64,000 nt of DNA, taken from the NCBI RefSeq assembly GCF_000799565.1, contig NZ_JUHB01000001.1, forward strand, positions 2,359,501 to 2,423,500, given 5' to 3'. Shown piece by piece: positions 1 through 13,700 of the stretch (positions within the stretch are counted from its first letter, which is position 1; every line of letters begins with the position of its first letter). The notes below the pieces were generated by a model. It searched no databases. It was not told where the DNA came from and saw only the letters and a list, made by a program, of their open reading frames with translations. This DNA is from Cellulophaga sp. Hel_I_12. GTDB taxonomy: Bacteria; Bacteroidota; Bacteroidia; Flavobacteriales; Flavobacteriaceae. The position numbers and the translations under genes were made by a program.

Positions 1-3000
1 CAAGCACCAAAGGGTGCTACAATGCTGTTGGTAACGGCATATTCAAAATCATTAATTCTGTTGTTGTTATCTCCAGGAGGATTTGTCGTTTGATCTTCAT
101 AGGTATATCCTAAAGTATTTGGGTTTGGAACTGTTGTTCCATAGCCAAAATCCTCTACCAATAGTAAACTTGGTGTTGGTGGTACTTGAGAAACATAATT
201 GGTCGTCACTGTATAGGTACCTGGACCTATATTCGTAAACACATTACTCGTTGGGTCAGGACTATTTAAAGTGCCATTTAAGGCATAGGTATAATTGTAG
301 TTTGTAATATCACTTGTTAGGGTAATAACTCCAGTACCATCACAGTTATAATCGGTAACCGCTGTTAATACAGGGTTAACAGGATAGTCTTCTACAAACA
401 CATCCATTGGAAATTCACAGCCAACAGCATCTCTAACCACCACCGTATTGTAATTTCCAGGAGGTAAGCTAGCAATACTTGGAGTACCGAAGGTAGCGCC
501 TCCGTCAAAACTATAGGTATATGGTGCTACACCACCTACGACATTGGTAATACGAACTAAAGCCCCTGAAGGATCGCAAGTAACGTCTCGTGCTACTCCT
601 GCTGATGCCGTTAAAGGCGAAGGGTTCGAAATACTGTGATCTAGGGTCGCGCTACATCCAGAATCGTCTAATACCAGAACAGTATAGGTTCCGGCAGCTA
701 AACCGACAAAGGAAGGGGTGTCCTGAAACGTTACACCATTGTTAATACTGTATTGAAAAGGGCCTACGCCATTTACAGTATTGATCGTAATGCCTGCACT
801 ACTTGAGTTAGTACAGGTTATTGGGCTATCGTCATTCACAGAAATAGTCATATTTCCGCGATCTTCGAGGGTCACAGCATTTGATATTTTAAAACAGCCA
901 TTGGCATCGATAGCTACAAAAGTATATACGCCTTCTTCATTCGGTATTTTAGTATAGACAAAAGGTGCCGAAGGATCTGCTTCTGTGGGACCACCGGATA
1001 CCGTATAACCAAATTCAAAAATGGGATCAATTTGATAGGCATTTGCGGGAACATTGCTAATATCACTATAGAGTGGCGTTCCATTTTTACTCCAGATAGC
1101 ATAGCTATAATTAGGATCTACAAATCCTCCTGATGCTGTTAGTTCTATGGTTCCTGGAGAACAGCCTATATTGGATAAGGTTACGGCAGAAAGTAAAACT
1201 TCATCTACCTCATTTACGGTAATGTTCTGAGTATCTGTACACCCGTCTTGGGTGGTAACAATGACTGTATAATCGCCCGGGTTTAAGTTGTTAAAGGTAT
1301 AGTTATTACTTGTTTGAGCTGAAGCAATATTTACTCTGGTGCCAACACCATAAGGGTGATTCACCCCATCATTAAATCGTAAATCATAGGTATAATTTGC
1401 TCTTACATTTAATACTTGAACATTTATAGAGCCTAGGGAATTACAATTGGCTGGTGTCGTGGCAAGATCTACATCAAAATTTCGATCTAAAATTCCAATC
1501 TCAACACTTTGAAATTGACAAGAATTAGGAATTGGGTTACCAGAACTATTTAATTGACGAACGTCTACGCGATAACTCCCGTTGGTAGCGATATCAAAGC
1601 TAGGGCCATTATTAGCGCTAAAAGGTACCACTACAGTATTTGTTGCTGTATTAAATAATTGAAAACCGTACCCTGCTCCTAAATTTGTAACGGTGATATT
1701 CCCATTACTAGCACAAAAAATATCTGTTTTAATTGTATTTACCGCTAAATCGTTTTTAAAGGCACTAAAGTAAAAGCGACTTGAACATCCGTTTTGATAG
1801 TTGATTACTAATCGGTATTTACCTGTATCTGTTACATTGAAGGCATTCCCTGTCGCCACGGTAGCATAGCAGCTGTTCCCTTTGTTGGGGCATGCTGGAT
1901 CAGATGATGTACAGGTGCTTTCATCGAGTTGTTGCCACTCTAAACTTTGTGCATCGGGAATATTTATTTGTAAAAGCTCGGTGTCTGTGCTACCACATAA
2001 AAATATGTTAGCCATAAATTCACCATCAACAGAACATCTTAAAACTTCACCTTGAATATCATTATTGGGGTCAGCATCACTATTTCTAGCATTAAAAAAA
2101 TCTAAGATTGGGTTGGTTTGGGTGGTGCCAAAAAGCTCAACGGTTATAATTTCTTGAAATCCTATACAAGGATTAGCAATAATTTTATCAACGATATAAT
2201 TTCCGGCTTGGGTAACATTAAGCGTACTAAGGTCCCCATCAGGGTTTCCATCGTTGACCACAATATCAACACCAAGATCAATAACATCATTATTATTTAC
2301 ATCTCGGTACCAAATATAATCATCAAAATTATCACCTGCATTGAGCAACACATTGCTACCACATAACTGTACTGTTCTTTTAAATGAACAATTTGAAAGA
2401 TCGTCCAGTAAAAAGTTGGTAGCTCCAGGGGTAATAAAACCACAATTATCAAAATCAGATACACTAGGATCATCGGTGATAGTAGCACCATTAATTACTC
2501 CAGCATAGGTAGAAAAGGCAATATTTTCTATTTGGTTTGAACAAGCGTCCACAAAATCAAAACAATTTTGAGCCACAGTTACCCGCATGCGAATGCTTGT
2601 AGCAGGCCCATTTATAAGGACTAAATCGTTGGGAACAGCAAATTCAATTTCATTTAATACACTATTGTATCTATACGTAACTCCGGGAGGAAGACTAAGG
2701 TTAATTTGGTCTAAAGTTATATTTGCAGGCAATACGTCACGAATGGTGTAATACCGTTGAAAGGGGTCTGAACTTGCTGGGTTAACTCCTGTGCCATGGT
2801 CATTCCCAATATTTTTAAAAGTCAATACATAATCTAAAGTCTGCCCTAAATTAACGCCTAAACCAGTAATGTCGTTTCCTGCAATGTCTTCTACCCTTTT
2901 TTCAAGAATAATATCAGGTTCAATTATTTCTACTGAAAAAGTAGTTAAAAAAGCACCATACCCATCCCCTGAAGAGGTAAATCGGAGGGTGGCTCCTGTT

Positions 3001-4100
3001 TCGTCATTTGGAAGAATATTATTAGAATTGTTGATCAGGTTAAAAAGATCTAAATCAATACCCAATGTATTGGTGCCGTAAGGTGTTCTTGTCGGTACCT
3101 CTGCACCGTTGGTGGTAATCGTTGAATTAAAAAAGTTATTTGCAGGGTTTAAGCCCGTAGTTAAATTGGTAAAACCAGGCTTAGAATTTGCCTTGATAAA
3201 AAAACGATCGTTCGAAATGCCTCTATCTCCTTCTAGCGCACCTACTCCAATTCTAGCTCTTACTGGAAAAGGATTGGGTAAGGTTTTAAAACCGTTTACG
3301 TTGACATCAACATTACCAACAGCTCCTGAAAGTCCGGCATAGCCATCAAATGTAGAGATGAATTTACCAGTTTCTGTAGGGTTTTCGTAAATAACCACGA
3401 GGACCCAGCCTGCAGAACTTGAACCGTTTCTTCTTCCTTTTGTAGCCCTTATGTTGGCTACCGTGTATTCTCCGTTCGGGTTGGTATTAGAACGCACTAA
3501 ATCTGTTACGTTTTTGTAACAGATATACGGAGAGTCTTTAAATGAATTGTTGATATTGACAGGGTCATAACCATCAAAAATAATATCGTCTTCTTGGCCC
3601 ACGGGGTCTGGAGCTGTATCTGCACTTAAATCGACATACGCTCCTGAAGGCAGTTTAAATTTTATTTGATTCCACTCTTCTATTCTTGGGGTTCCAGAGA
3701 ATTGTGCACTACCATTTGTGCTCCTCTCATTAGGGTATGTTGCTGCCCAATACAAGCCGGCATAGCGCACTTGTGAACAATTAGGGTCTGCAATAGCAAG
3801 CTCAGCACTACTAGAACTAAAGGTAGACGGATCGCCATCGATATCGATATACTCCATCCACAAAGAGTTGTTATTTTCATTGCCATTATAAGGTGTATTA
3901 GCTTGGGTTGGATTGGCCTGAGTTGCTCTGTTTAAAATGTTGTTTCCAACAAAAACAATGTCTCCTCTTATCTCTATATTACCTCCAGTAAGCCTTGGCG
4001 TAAATGGAACAGCCTCCTGTGCATGTGCTCCAAAAAGAATACAAAACACCAGTATAAAAAAAAGAGTGGTCTGCTTTTTAATCGAAATAGTTTGGTTCAT
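1..4100 (-). CDS. Giant SprB-like T9SS adhesin, N-terminal part (partial at left edge)
   Basis: Open without a stop from the ATG at 4098-4100 to the window edge (over 1,360 codons); the C terminus lies outside. A signal peptide begins MNQTISIKKQTTLFF and ends near AHAQ. The next 800 or so residues closely parallel the head of the complete giant adhesin next door. They hold a DUF11-like beta domain (beginning near [11 protein letters not shown]), a degenerate EF-hand-like loop (DVNNNDVIDLG) and a Cys-rich segment ending [12 protein letters not shown]. SprB-type modules follow, each with a Cys near the start and a D-NGC-like end. Near the left edge the modules give way to a different sequence starting LLVEDFGYGTTVPNPN, which looks like the start of another extracellular domain. 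By analogy with SprB of Flavobacterium johnsoniae, the protein is probably exported by the type IX system and exposed on the cell surface. The sorting domain cannot be seen here. No frameshift was found on reading the frame through. Confidence 0.85.
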   Translation of the reverse strand, partial: MNQTISIKKQTTLFFILVFCILFGAHAQEAVPFTPRLTGGNIEIRGDIVFVGNNILNRATQANPTQANTPYNGNENNNSLWMEYIDIDGDPSTFSSSSAELAIADPNCSQVRYAGLYWAATYPNERSTNGSAQFSGTPRIEEWNQIKFKLPSGAYVDLSADTAPDPVGQEDDIIFDGYDPVNINNSFKDSPYICYKNVTDLVRSNTNPNGEYTVANIRATKGRRNGSSSAGWVLVVIYENPTETGKFISTFDGYAGLSGAVGNVDVNVNGFKTLPNPFPVRARIGVGALEGDRGISNDRFFIKANSKPGFTNLTTGLNPANNFFNSTITTNGAEVPTRTPYGTNTLGIDLDLFNLINNSNNILPNDETGATLRFTSSGDGYGAFLTTFSVEIIEPDIILEKRVEDIAGNDITGLGVNLGQTLDYVLTFKNIGNDHGTGVNPASSDPFQRYYTIRDVLPANITLDQINLSLPPGVTYRYNSVLNEIEFAVPNDLVLINGPATSIRMRVTVAQNCFDFVDACSNQIENIAFSTYAGVINGATITDDPSVSDFDNCGFITPGATNFLLDDLSNCSFKRTVQLCGSNVLLNAGDNFDDYIWYRDVNNNDVIDLGVDIVVNDGNPDGDLSTLNVTQAGNYIVDKIIANPCIGFQEIITVELFGTTQTNPILDFFNARNSDADPNNDIQGEVLRCSVDGEFMANIFLCGSTDTELLQINIPDAQSLEWQQLDESTCTSSDPACPNKGNSCYATVATGNAFNVTDTGKYRLVINYQNGCSSRFYFSAFKNDLAVNTIKTDIFCASNGNITVTNLGAGYGFQLFNTATNTVVVPFSANNGPSFDIATNGSYRVDVRQLNSSGNPIPNSCQFQSVEIGILDRNFDVDLATTPANCNSLGSINVQVLNVRANYTYDLRFNDGVNHPYGVGTRVNIASAQTSNNYTFNNLNPGDYTVIVTTQDGCTDTQNITVNEVDEVLLSAVTLSNIGCSPGTIELTASGGFVDPNYSYAIWSKNGTPLYSDISNVPANAYQIDPIFEFGYTVSGGPTEADPSAPFVYTKIPNEEGVYTFVAIDANGCFKISNAVTLEDRGNMTISVNDDSPITCTNSSSAGITINTVNGVGPFQYSINNGVTFQDTPSFVGLAAGTYTVLVLDDSGCSATLDHSISNPSPLTASAGVARDVTCDPSGALVRITNVVGGVAPYTYSFDGGATFGTPSIASLPPGNYNTVVVRDAVGCEFPMDVFVEDYPVNPVLTAVTDYNCDGTGVITLTSDITNYNYTYALNGTLNSPDPTSNVFTNIGPGTYTVTTNYVSQVPPTPSLLLVEDFGYGTTVPNPNTLGYTYEDQTTNPPGDNNNRINDFEYAVTNSIVAPFGA

Positions 4101-4198
4101 TATGTGCTGATATCTGTAATAATTTTTTTTCTAAAAACCTTTTCGTATAAAACTTGCTTGCGTTTTGTCGATAAGGTCTTAGCAGTAAGTATTTACCA

Positions 4199-4266
4199 AC
4201 AAATATGAAACAGAAGCCTTAGCTACAAAATTTAATGTTGTAGCCTAGTTTGTTTATGTTGTGAAA
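4199..4266 (-). promoter_or_regulatory. Upstream element shared with the second giant adhesin gene (copy 1)
   Basis: Read on the minus strand, this stretch has the form TTTCACAACA-AAACAAAC, GCTACAACAT, then CATATTTGTTGGTAAA. The same order and much of the sequence recur at 22030-22097 upstream of the complete adhesin. CATATTTG is one base off the Bacteroidota -7 box TAnnTTTG. Both copies sit about 100 bases before the chosen ATG. A promoter or regulator site is inferred from conservation and place only. Confidence 0.45.
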
Positions 4267-4658
4267 GGCAAATAATTTAAGGTGTCTTCTTTTTAAAAAA
4301 GCAATTATTTAGGCTTTTAAGTGGCTTTGTTTTCTAGAAAATCAATTCATAAAACAGTAAAAAGCTGTAGGTTTACTCGTAACTATGGTCTTGAAACGAG
4401 TCTTTTAATACTCAGTTTTAGAGAAATCTAAGGACAGATTCCTTTTTAATTTGAGCAGAAAAGCAACACTTAAAACTAAGTTCAACGCACAAAAAAGAGG
4501 TGTTAATTTTCTAAAAAGATATGCTTCTGATGAAGGTTAAACTAGGTAAAAAATTGCTTTAAAAAGGGTACTATTGTTCGTTATGTAACAGTTTCTGTTC
4601 CTAAATCTAAGGATGATTAGAGCTATCACGTTTGAGTGTTAATTCTAAAGTAAACGAA

Positions 4659-4686
4659 AAACCTCGAGGCAAAGCCATCGAGGTTT
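4659..4686 (-). terminator. Hairpin terminator after the complete giant adhesin gene
   Basis: Nine-base arms AAACCTCGA and TCGAGGTTT flank an inner GGC-AAA-GCC stem. On the minus strand the hairpin is followed by a T-rich run. It lies about 70 bases past the adhesin stop codon. Confidence 0.75.
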
Positions 4687-4758
4687 CAGTATCAATACTG
4701 ATGTACTAAGAATCAAAACCTTTTATCATGATTCTTGGTTCCTATATCTTCATTATCA

Positions 4759-7700
4759 TTATCTATATAAGGTAAAATGACCAACAAATTCTCTCTCATC
4801 ATTTTCACCTTGTAGCTTAATTACATACCAATAATCTCCTGTCGGAAGCGGATTATTTTGGTAAATACCGTCCCATCCCGTATCATTTGCTCCCATTTTA
4901 TGTACCACTCTTCCATAACGGTCATATATGATCATTAATATATCCGGGAAGCCTTCTAAGTTTCTAGGTTTCCAAATATCATTGTTACCATCTGCATCTG
5001 GGGTAAAGAAATTAGGGATTTCTATATCGATAAATTCCATTTCTATCGTGGCTATAGCCTCACAACCATTACCATCGACCACTCTAACGGTATATGTTGC
5101 AGTACGATTAATAAAGTAGGTATTGTCATCCCCATTATCAACAGCATCAAAATAAAAGGTATAATTACCATCTCCGCCACTGGCAACAGCCGTTATTTCG
5201 TTGATATTATTGTTCTCTAGGCTTAACACCAAAGGATCAAAATTTTCTATGGTGAATGGTATTATCTCCACACAACCATTTAACGAAATAATTAAAGTAT
5301 GATTCCCTGCAGGAATATTTGTGAAACTAGGTTCTAAACGAACATCCGTAGAGTTTACATCATCTAATTGATATAACACAGCTCCTGCTACTGATGGGTC
5401 ATCCAATGTTACCATCAAATAATTATCAGGCACAGTTGCCGTACATTCATACATTGGTGCCACTGTTGCTTTAATATTCACTCCTGGGTCAACCATGACT
5501 TGAACACTGTTTTCACAACCTAAAGCATCAAGAACATAAACAGTATGTGTACCCGATGGTAAATTGGTATACGAAAATAGGTCAGCTACATAATTGGTAT
5601 TGTCTAATCGCGTACTATAGGGAGCAAGGCCTCCAGTGATTACAAGATCAATAGCACCATCGCTATCGCCCAAACAAGTTTCACCCGTTGCCGTAGCATC
5701 AATAGCTATCTCGGTAGACTCAGCTATCGTGTATTCTGTTTGTACAAAACAACCGTTGGCATCTTGGGCAATTACCGTATAAGTACCTGGTACTAAATTA
5801 TCAAACTGATTGATATCGTCAAATTGAGCCAAGTTTGGAGAAATTGCATATTGGTAATTTCCAGATCCCCCTGATAAGGATACGTGGATATACCCCGTAT
5901 TTTCACCAAAACAAATCATGGCCGAATAATCATCCGTATACACTAAAGGTGCTGGCTCTGTTACAGTAATGACAGCGCTAATGGCTTCACAATCGCCACT
6001 GGTTACTTTTACATAATAATCCCCAGCTATTAAATTTCTAAATACCCCATTAGCACTTGGTCCTTGTAATGGCGTTGTGCTCGTTGGACTGTCTAACAAT
6101 TCATATTGATAATTGCCCAAACCGCCTGTGGCTGTACTTCTAATTGTCGCTGTATTTTCTCCATAACAATTTATAACTGCCGCTGTCCTATCGATAGCGA
6201 TCTCTAAGGTTGGCACAGCATCAATGGAAACTTGATTTGATATTAAAGCTTCACAACCAAAACTATCAATTACATAATATTGGTATACGCCTACCCCTAC
6301 CGTAAACGTATGTGTAGATCCTCCAGACATAGGATAAAAAGTAAGGTTATCAGTACTGTACTGGTAAGGCGCTGTTCCGCCCGTTGCCGATAAAGTAATG
6401 GTAGCATCATTTTGACATGTAAGGGCAGTTACCTGTACCAAAGAAGCATCAACTTCCGTAGGCTCAGAAATAGTAACCTGTACTGTTTCAAAAGCACAAT
6501 CCCAACCATCAGATACGGTAATACTATACACTCCAGCGCCTAAATTGTTAAATGTTGGACCTGCTTGGTCTCCACTAGTAAATAATAGTGTTGTGCCAGT
6601 AGCATCATAATAATTTAATTGGTATTGGTAACTATTTTGTCCTCCAGTGACGCCAGTTGCGGTTACTGAAGCATCGGTATCGCCAAAACAAACCAAGGTA
6701 GTAGTACTTGCTGTAATTCCTGCACTAATGGGTACTGGGGCAATTAAAACTTCTGAATCTGTTATTTGACAACCATTGTTATCTGTAACCACTACAGTAT
6801 ATGTTGCAGCTGATAATTCTATAAAGTTAAAGCTAAACACATTAGTTTCATTGAATACTTCACCCGTTGTTGTGTTGGTCAATTGAATATCGTATGGGCC
6901 ATACCCACCACTTGGGTCTACTAAAATTTCGCCTTTATCGTTGGTACAGGTAACATCTGCAATTTTATCAACAATAGCGGTTAAAGGCATGTCAGGAGAA
7001 ATTATAGTAATCATGTTAGAATCTTCTGTACATGAAGGGTATGCCGTTTGAGCTACGCGTACAAAATAGTTGCCACCTGTTAATCCTGTAATAGATAAAG
7101 GATTCGTAGCCGTATTCCCTGAGCCAGTTATGGCCGTAGCAGTTCCGTTTGAGTTGTAAACTGTATACGCATACGGACCTGTGTAACCCGAAACGTTAAT
7201 TTCTACAGTTCCTTCATTACTACCAAAACATACCACAGGAGCTGTCGCCGTAGCCTGAACCCTAATTGTATCATACACAAGAACAGTGTGCTCTATAGTT
7301 TCAAAACATCCTGTTACCAGATCAGTTACTCGAATCGTATAGGTTCCTGGTGACGGTAATAGTACAGTAGCTTCAGCTGCGGAAGGAGCGGTAACGGTTT
7401 GAGCTATAGCTGTACCCAGTACTTCAAAATATACATTCGTTGGAGTTGAAGCACCTGTTGCCACAACCGTAATTTGTTCTCCTAAATTATCACAAGCTAT
7501 CGGTACCACATTGGTGATACTCAATGTCATTCTTGCGATCGTATTTATGCTTGCTGAGGCTGTTGTTACACATCCATTAGCATCTCTTATGGTAAAATTG
7601 TAAGTAGCATTACTTCCAGTATCTACTACAGAGAATACAGGAGAATTTTGGAAATTTCCACCATTTATGCGATATACATAAGGGGCGGTTCCACCACTAG

Positions 7701-10700
7701 GGCTTAGGGTGATTTCACCTCTCGCTGCACTATTATCCGCATTACAAGCGAATTCTTGAGTAACAGCAGCAGTAGCTGTTAGTATTGGTGGATTTATAAT
7801 AGCTACCACTTCGGTTGCCACACAATTTCTATCGGTAGAAACACGCACGGTATACGTATCTGCTGGTAAGTTGTTGAATACAGAACCTGTCTGAGGTCCT
7901 CTTATAACACTCATCGTACCATCTAATAATTCATAGGTATAAGGAATATCACCTGCCGTAACACTTACGGTAATACTACCATCACTACCACCATTACAGG
8001 ATACATCGACCTTGGACGTTGTAAAGGCAACAGGTACTGCAGCATCTAATAAAACTGGAGCATCGATAATACAACTAGAATTAGTATCTGTTGCTCTGAC
8101 AGTATAATTTCCTGAAGGAATTCCTGTAATGGTAGTACCCGTTATGGTAATTCCTACCACTGGATTTAAAGAAGCATCTAATAAATTATAGGTATAGGTT
8201 CCTGAACCTCCAATTGCGGTTACTGTTATACTACCATCGTCATCAGAACAAGAGGGTTCTGTCACCACTTGAGAACTAAGTCCGAGTGGTGCATCTATAG
8301 TAATTGTTTCTGTAGCAACGCAACCATTTTTATCGCGGATGCTTATGGTGTTAAGTCCAGAGTTCAATGCTGTCGCGTTATAGGGTAAACCAGCAATATT
8401 TTGGAACGCAGCACCATTTATACTAATGGCATACGGTGAAATTCCTAGATCTGTTGCATTGGCAAAATCTACTGTTACCGCAAATTGTCCTTCTGCCACA
8501 CAGGCATCAACTAAACTCAGTGCAATGGCAGGACTAGAATCTACTACGATAGTGATAGCTAAAACAGGAGATGGGCAACCATTACTGTCTAAAACATATA
8601 CATCCCAATCTAAACTAATAGCAGGATCTAATTGTGCTGTTGCATTGGCCGTATAGAATCCTATGGGAGAGTTTCCATTTGGAACAAAAGCATACGTATA
8701 CCCAGGTGTTCCGCCAGAAGCTCTTACGGTTACTTCAGCAAATGCATTACAATTTGCATTACTATTACTTAGCTCAACAACACTAACCGCTGCTGCAGGC
8801 GAAGCTATCGTTATGGTATTCGATGTTTTATCACAGAAAGGCGTATCTAAAGCTTCAATTTCTACATAGTAGTTACCCGCCAATAAATTAGAAATGGTCA
8901 CTACTCCAGGAGCCACACCTGCTGCAGAAATACCCGCAAGCGTTCCGTCACTATTGAAAACAGTATAGGTATAGTTGCCAATATAGTTGGTTACATTAAT
9001 TTCTAGTTCTCCATCATTACCTCCAAAACAACTAACAGCTGCAGCTGGGGTAGCCACCACATTTATGGTGTTGTATGGGCTAACCGTATAAGGCAATGTT
9101 GTAAAGAAACAACCGGTAATATTATCTGTCACTCGGAAGGTGTAATCACCAGGACTTGTCAACACAAAATCAGCGGTATTGCCTACTAAACTTTGTGAAG
9201 GACCACTTGGCAATAAAGTATAGGTAAAATCACCAGACCCACCAGATACTGTAACTCGAACAGTTTCAGGATTATCACAAGTAATGGCAATTAGCTGTGC
9301 TACCGTTGCATTGGTTAGTACAGGTAAAGCATTAATTGTTTCATTAACTGTAATAATACATCCGTTGGCATCTTTTACTGTGAAAGTAAACGACTGATTG
9401 GTACCATTGTCTATGATATCAAAACTGTTATCAGAAACAAAGTTAATACCATCAATACTGTATAGATACGGCGCTGTTCCAGTTCCAGGAGATACGCTTA
9501 CCGTAATTTCTCCTACCGCAACACTATTGTCTGCATTACATATAAACTCTTGCGTTACCGCTGCAGTAGCCGCTAATTGTGGATTTTCGATGATAGTTAC
9601 CGAATCTGTTGCTATACAATTTCTATTAGAGGTTACTGTAATAGCATAGGTACCACTCGGTAAGCCACTAAATGAACCTATATTATTGGTAAGTGAAGTT
9701 CCAGTACCATTATCAATGGCAAATACATAAGGCGGATTATCATTAACACCAGTAGAAGGATTTACTAATAAAACTGTAATGGATCCATCAGATGCTCCAA
9801 AACAACTCACATTTGTAAATTGTGTTGTTTGAAGTGTAACTTCTGTGGGTGCTTCCAATGAAACAGCAACATCTTTACTACAATTTGAAGGCGCACCTAA
9901 TGTGTCATCTGTTACTCTCACAATGTAATCACCGAATCCTACTCCAGTAAATTGATTGCCAACCGCAGAAATTCCAGCTAAGGTGATACCATCACTTTCA
10001 TATAATTCGACCGTACTTGAACCAGAGCCACCAGCTACTGTAAATTCAATGACACCATCATTTGTTGTACATGTTGGTTGTGAAAGAACATCGGCCGTTA
10101 AAAGAAGCTCAGAAGTAATAACAATAGTTTCTAATTCAGTACATCCATTGGCATCTCTTACGGTGATGTTATGAGAACCAGAACTTAATCCTGTATAGGT
10201 ATATGGAAAAGCAGATACACTTTGGAAAGTACTGCCATCAATACTTAAACTATAAGGAGCCACACCAAAATTAACAGCATCCATAGAAACAGATACAGTA
10301 TAGGTATTCTCTACCGCACATGCATCATTTAGCGTTAAGCTAATATCTGGAGTAGTATCTAAAGTAATGCTAATATCTAAAACTTGAGAAATACAACCAT
10401 TAGCATCTCTAGCATAAACATCCCAGACCAAGCTTGTTGCGGGGTCTAAATTTAAAGTTTCATCTTCCGTGAAAGCCCCAACTAAAGTTGGTGCTGCACT
10501 ACCATCAACCAATACAGCATAGGTATAACCAGCCGTACCTCCACTGGCTTGTACTACGACAATAGCATCAGAAGAACAGGTTGCAGGTGTATTACTAAGC
10601 TCAACTACGATTACTTCTTCAGGCGCATCAATCGTTACCGTGTTTGTCTCTGCAATACATTCTGGGTAGGCAGTTTCTGTAACTCTTACGGTATATGTTC

Positions 10701-13700
10701 CAGCAGCTAATGTTTGTGGAATCACAAAATTATAAGGATCAGTTGCTGCATTATCACTACCATTAGCGCCTACAACTGGGTTTCCTAAATTATCTAAAAC
10801 TTGATAATCGAAGGTACCTGTGTATCCTGTAATATTTATTTGTAATTGACCATCACTACTGTCACTACAGGTAGCATCAGTAACCAATAAAGCCGTTACA
10901 TTAATAAGGTTATAGGGAGCCACATTATGCTCCACGATGACAGTACAATTCGTCGTGAGATCTAGAACTTCATAAACATAATTACCCGGTGTAGTAAGTA
11001 CGATGTTGGTAGGATCCGCAACAGGAGTTCCACCAGGCAATTCAAAATACGAATAATTACCAGAACCATTTAAAGCCGTTATAGAAATGATTTCTTCTCC
11101 GTTAGAACAATCAATGGTTTGTAGTACATTAATAGTTGCGGTCACCTTAGTTACAACAGGCACTGCCACCGAAGTAGTAACAGGACATCCGTTAGCATCT
11201 TGTACACTTACAGCAACATTAGGAGATCCATAGGCTACTTGATAGGTATTATTTGGTTGGAACGAACCACCATTAAAACTATATAAATAGTCTGGGCCTG
11301 TTCCTGATGGGTTTCCAAAACCATCATCATCTACGGTCACCGTAATGGTACTCGCGGCATCATCACAGGTGTAATCAGAAGCTACTGCTGTAATGGCTAA
11401 TTGCGTTGGCTCATCTAAGCTTATCGTTGCCACTTCTGTACATCCTTTGGCGGATACTACCGTTACGTTTTGGGTGCCAGCGGTTAGGCCCGTAAAAATG
11501 TTTGAAGGCTGACGCGTAATACCGCCATCTAAACTATATTCGTAAGGAGTATCTATATTACCCGGGTCAAGAGTTACCGTAATAGTACCATCATTTCCTC
11601 CAAAACAGCTGATGTCTGTTTTGGATAAAGAAAATGTTGGGTCAACCGTAGGAGCTATAGTTGCAGAAACGGTATTGATACAACCTGTTACATTATCTTC
11701 AACCTCAAAAGTATAGGTACCACTTGTTAATCCAGTAAATACACCATTATTAACTTGTGTTGGTCCAGCAGGAATTGTTTGGGTATAGGTATAATCTCCA
11801 GATCCACCATGTGTAGCGATGGTAATTTCTCCACTATTGGCCGGATCACAGAATTCTTCCCCTGTAACGTTTGCCAAGGACTGCATTGGTGGGAATATGT
11901 CTATAGTTTCAGCCACTTCTCCACAACCACTAGAATCGATGACACGAACAGAGTGCGTTCCTGAGTTAAGGTTTGAAATCGTCACGGTATCACCTATATT
12001 ATTTAATGCCACGGGAGTAAATGCACCCCCATCAACACTCATATAATGCTGACCTACACCGGCACTATCCATCTCTACAACTATTTCATAACTGCCTTCA
12101 GTGGTGACACAAACAGTGGCCAAGTCAATTGAAATTGTAGCTTCCGGATCTGTATTAATCGTTATTGTTATTGGTGCTGTTGGGCATCCATTGGCATCTT
12201 GTACATAAATATCGTAATCTGCCGGGTACGTTGGCGCTATTATTTGGAAGGTACTCGATTCTGGAAACGTGACAGGTGCTGGATCTCCAGCTGGCACATA
12301 GGCGTAGGCATAAGGCGCAGTACCTCCACTAGCTCTTACGGTAACAAAGGAGCCATCTACACAATTGGCATTTGTAGCACTTACGAATTCTAATTGAACA
12401 GGTGTAGGTTCTAATATTCTAAATGCATAGGTATTTGAACATGTTGGACCCGTTGCTTCTTCAAAAAATAAGATATAATCGCCAGGCGCTAAATCAGTAA
12501 TTGTTAATACAGATGTTGGTCCTCCACCTGGTCCGGTTACAGTACCTGTATAGGTGCCTGCCCCAGAAGCTGGATTATTGGTTAGTGCTTCTAAAACACT
12601 ATAGCTTACATCGGTAACTCCTGCATCATGACCTTCTATTTGGAACGTGATACTACCATCGGTATTTCCAAAACAACTTGCGTTGGTTACTACTGGCGTT
12701 GCCACAATAGCAATATTACTGCCTGGTACAGTTGGAATCGTAACCTCAACAAAACTTTCACAGCCATTGCCTGTATCTACAGCCTTAAAGATATAAGTCT
12801 GTCCTGGATTTAAATTATTAAACGTAGCGACAACGTCAGTTGCTGGATTTGGTCCCGCTGCTCTAGCGTCTTCATTTATACCTGAACCATAAATTTCAAA
12901 AGTATAGTTTCCAGAACCATCGGCTGCAGTTATGTCTACACTGCCGCCTACCGCACAATCTGGAGGCGTAATATTACTGGTTAACGTTAAAAACGGATTC
13001 GCAAGAATACGAACAGGGTTTTCATAAAATTCGCACCCCTTAGAATCTACAACGCGAACATAATAATCACCAAATTGTAACCCTTCGAACAGCACATTAG
13101 TATCAGGCGTATTTACATACGGATTTGGTGTGGCACCCGTTACGGGAACAATATTGTTTAAACGATCATATAAAGTATAGGTAAAGTTGGCATTTCCACC
13201 ACTTATAATATCTATTTCGATGGTTCCTGGAGTTACAAATCCTGTTCCACTATCACAAGAAAGCGGAGTCGCTGTTACATTAGCATCAAAAAGTGGTGGG
13301 TCCACTAAAGTTACGCTGTAGGTGTTAGAACATCCTTTAGAATCTCTAATCGTATAGGCGTAAGGTATCCCTGCTGAAAGCCCTGAATAAACTCTTTGTG
13401 CAGTAAATGGACTACCATTAAAACTGTATTGGTATGCAGGTGTTCCTGTACCGTTTACAGGTACTATTTCAACCACCCCGTCTGCACCACCAAAACAATT
13501 TGGATCTGTAGCAATATGTGTAGCTTCTGGATCTATAGCAGCCTGAATATCAACAGTTTCAGAATCTGCAATACAACCAATAGCGTCATATACCCTAAAA
13601 ATATAATTCCCAGGTGTTGAACTTACAAAGGTAAATGTGTTTGTGGCAGGAGCAATAGCAGCGCCTGGTATAAATGAAGTTCCACCGTTTATGCTATATT

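Larger units (their letters stand above)
4101..4758. other. Intergenic region between the two giant adhesin genes
   Basis: 658 bases without a supportable gene. The right part (4659-4686) is a hairpin terminator for the upstream adhesin. The left part (4199-4266) matches the region upstream of that same adhesin gene and probably carries the promoter of the partial adhesin. The middle is AT-rich and shows no long open frame. A 14-base string at 4600-4613 recurs at 24534-24547. Confidence 0.6.
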
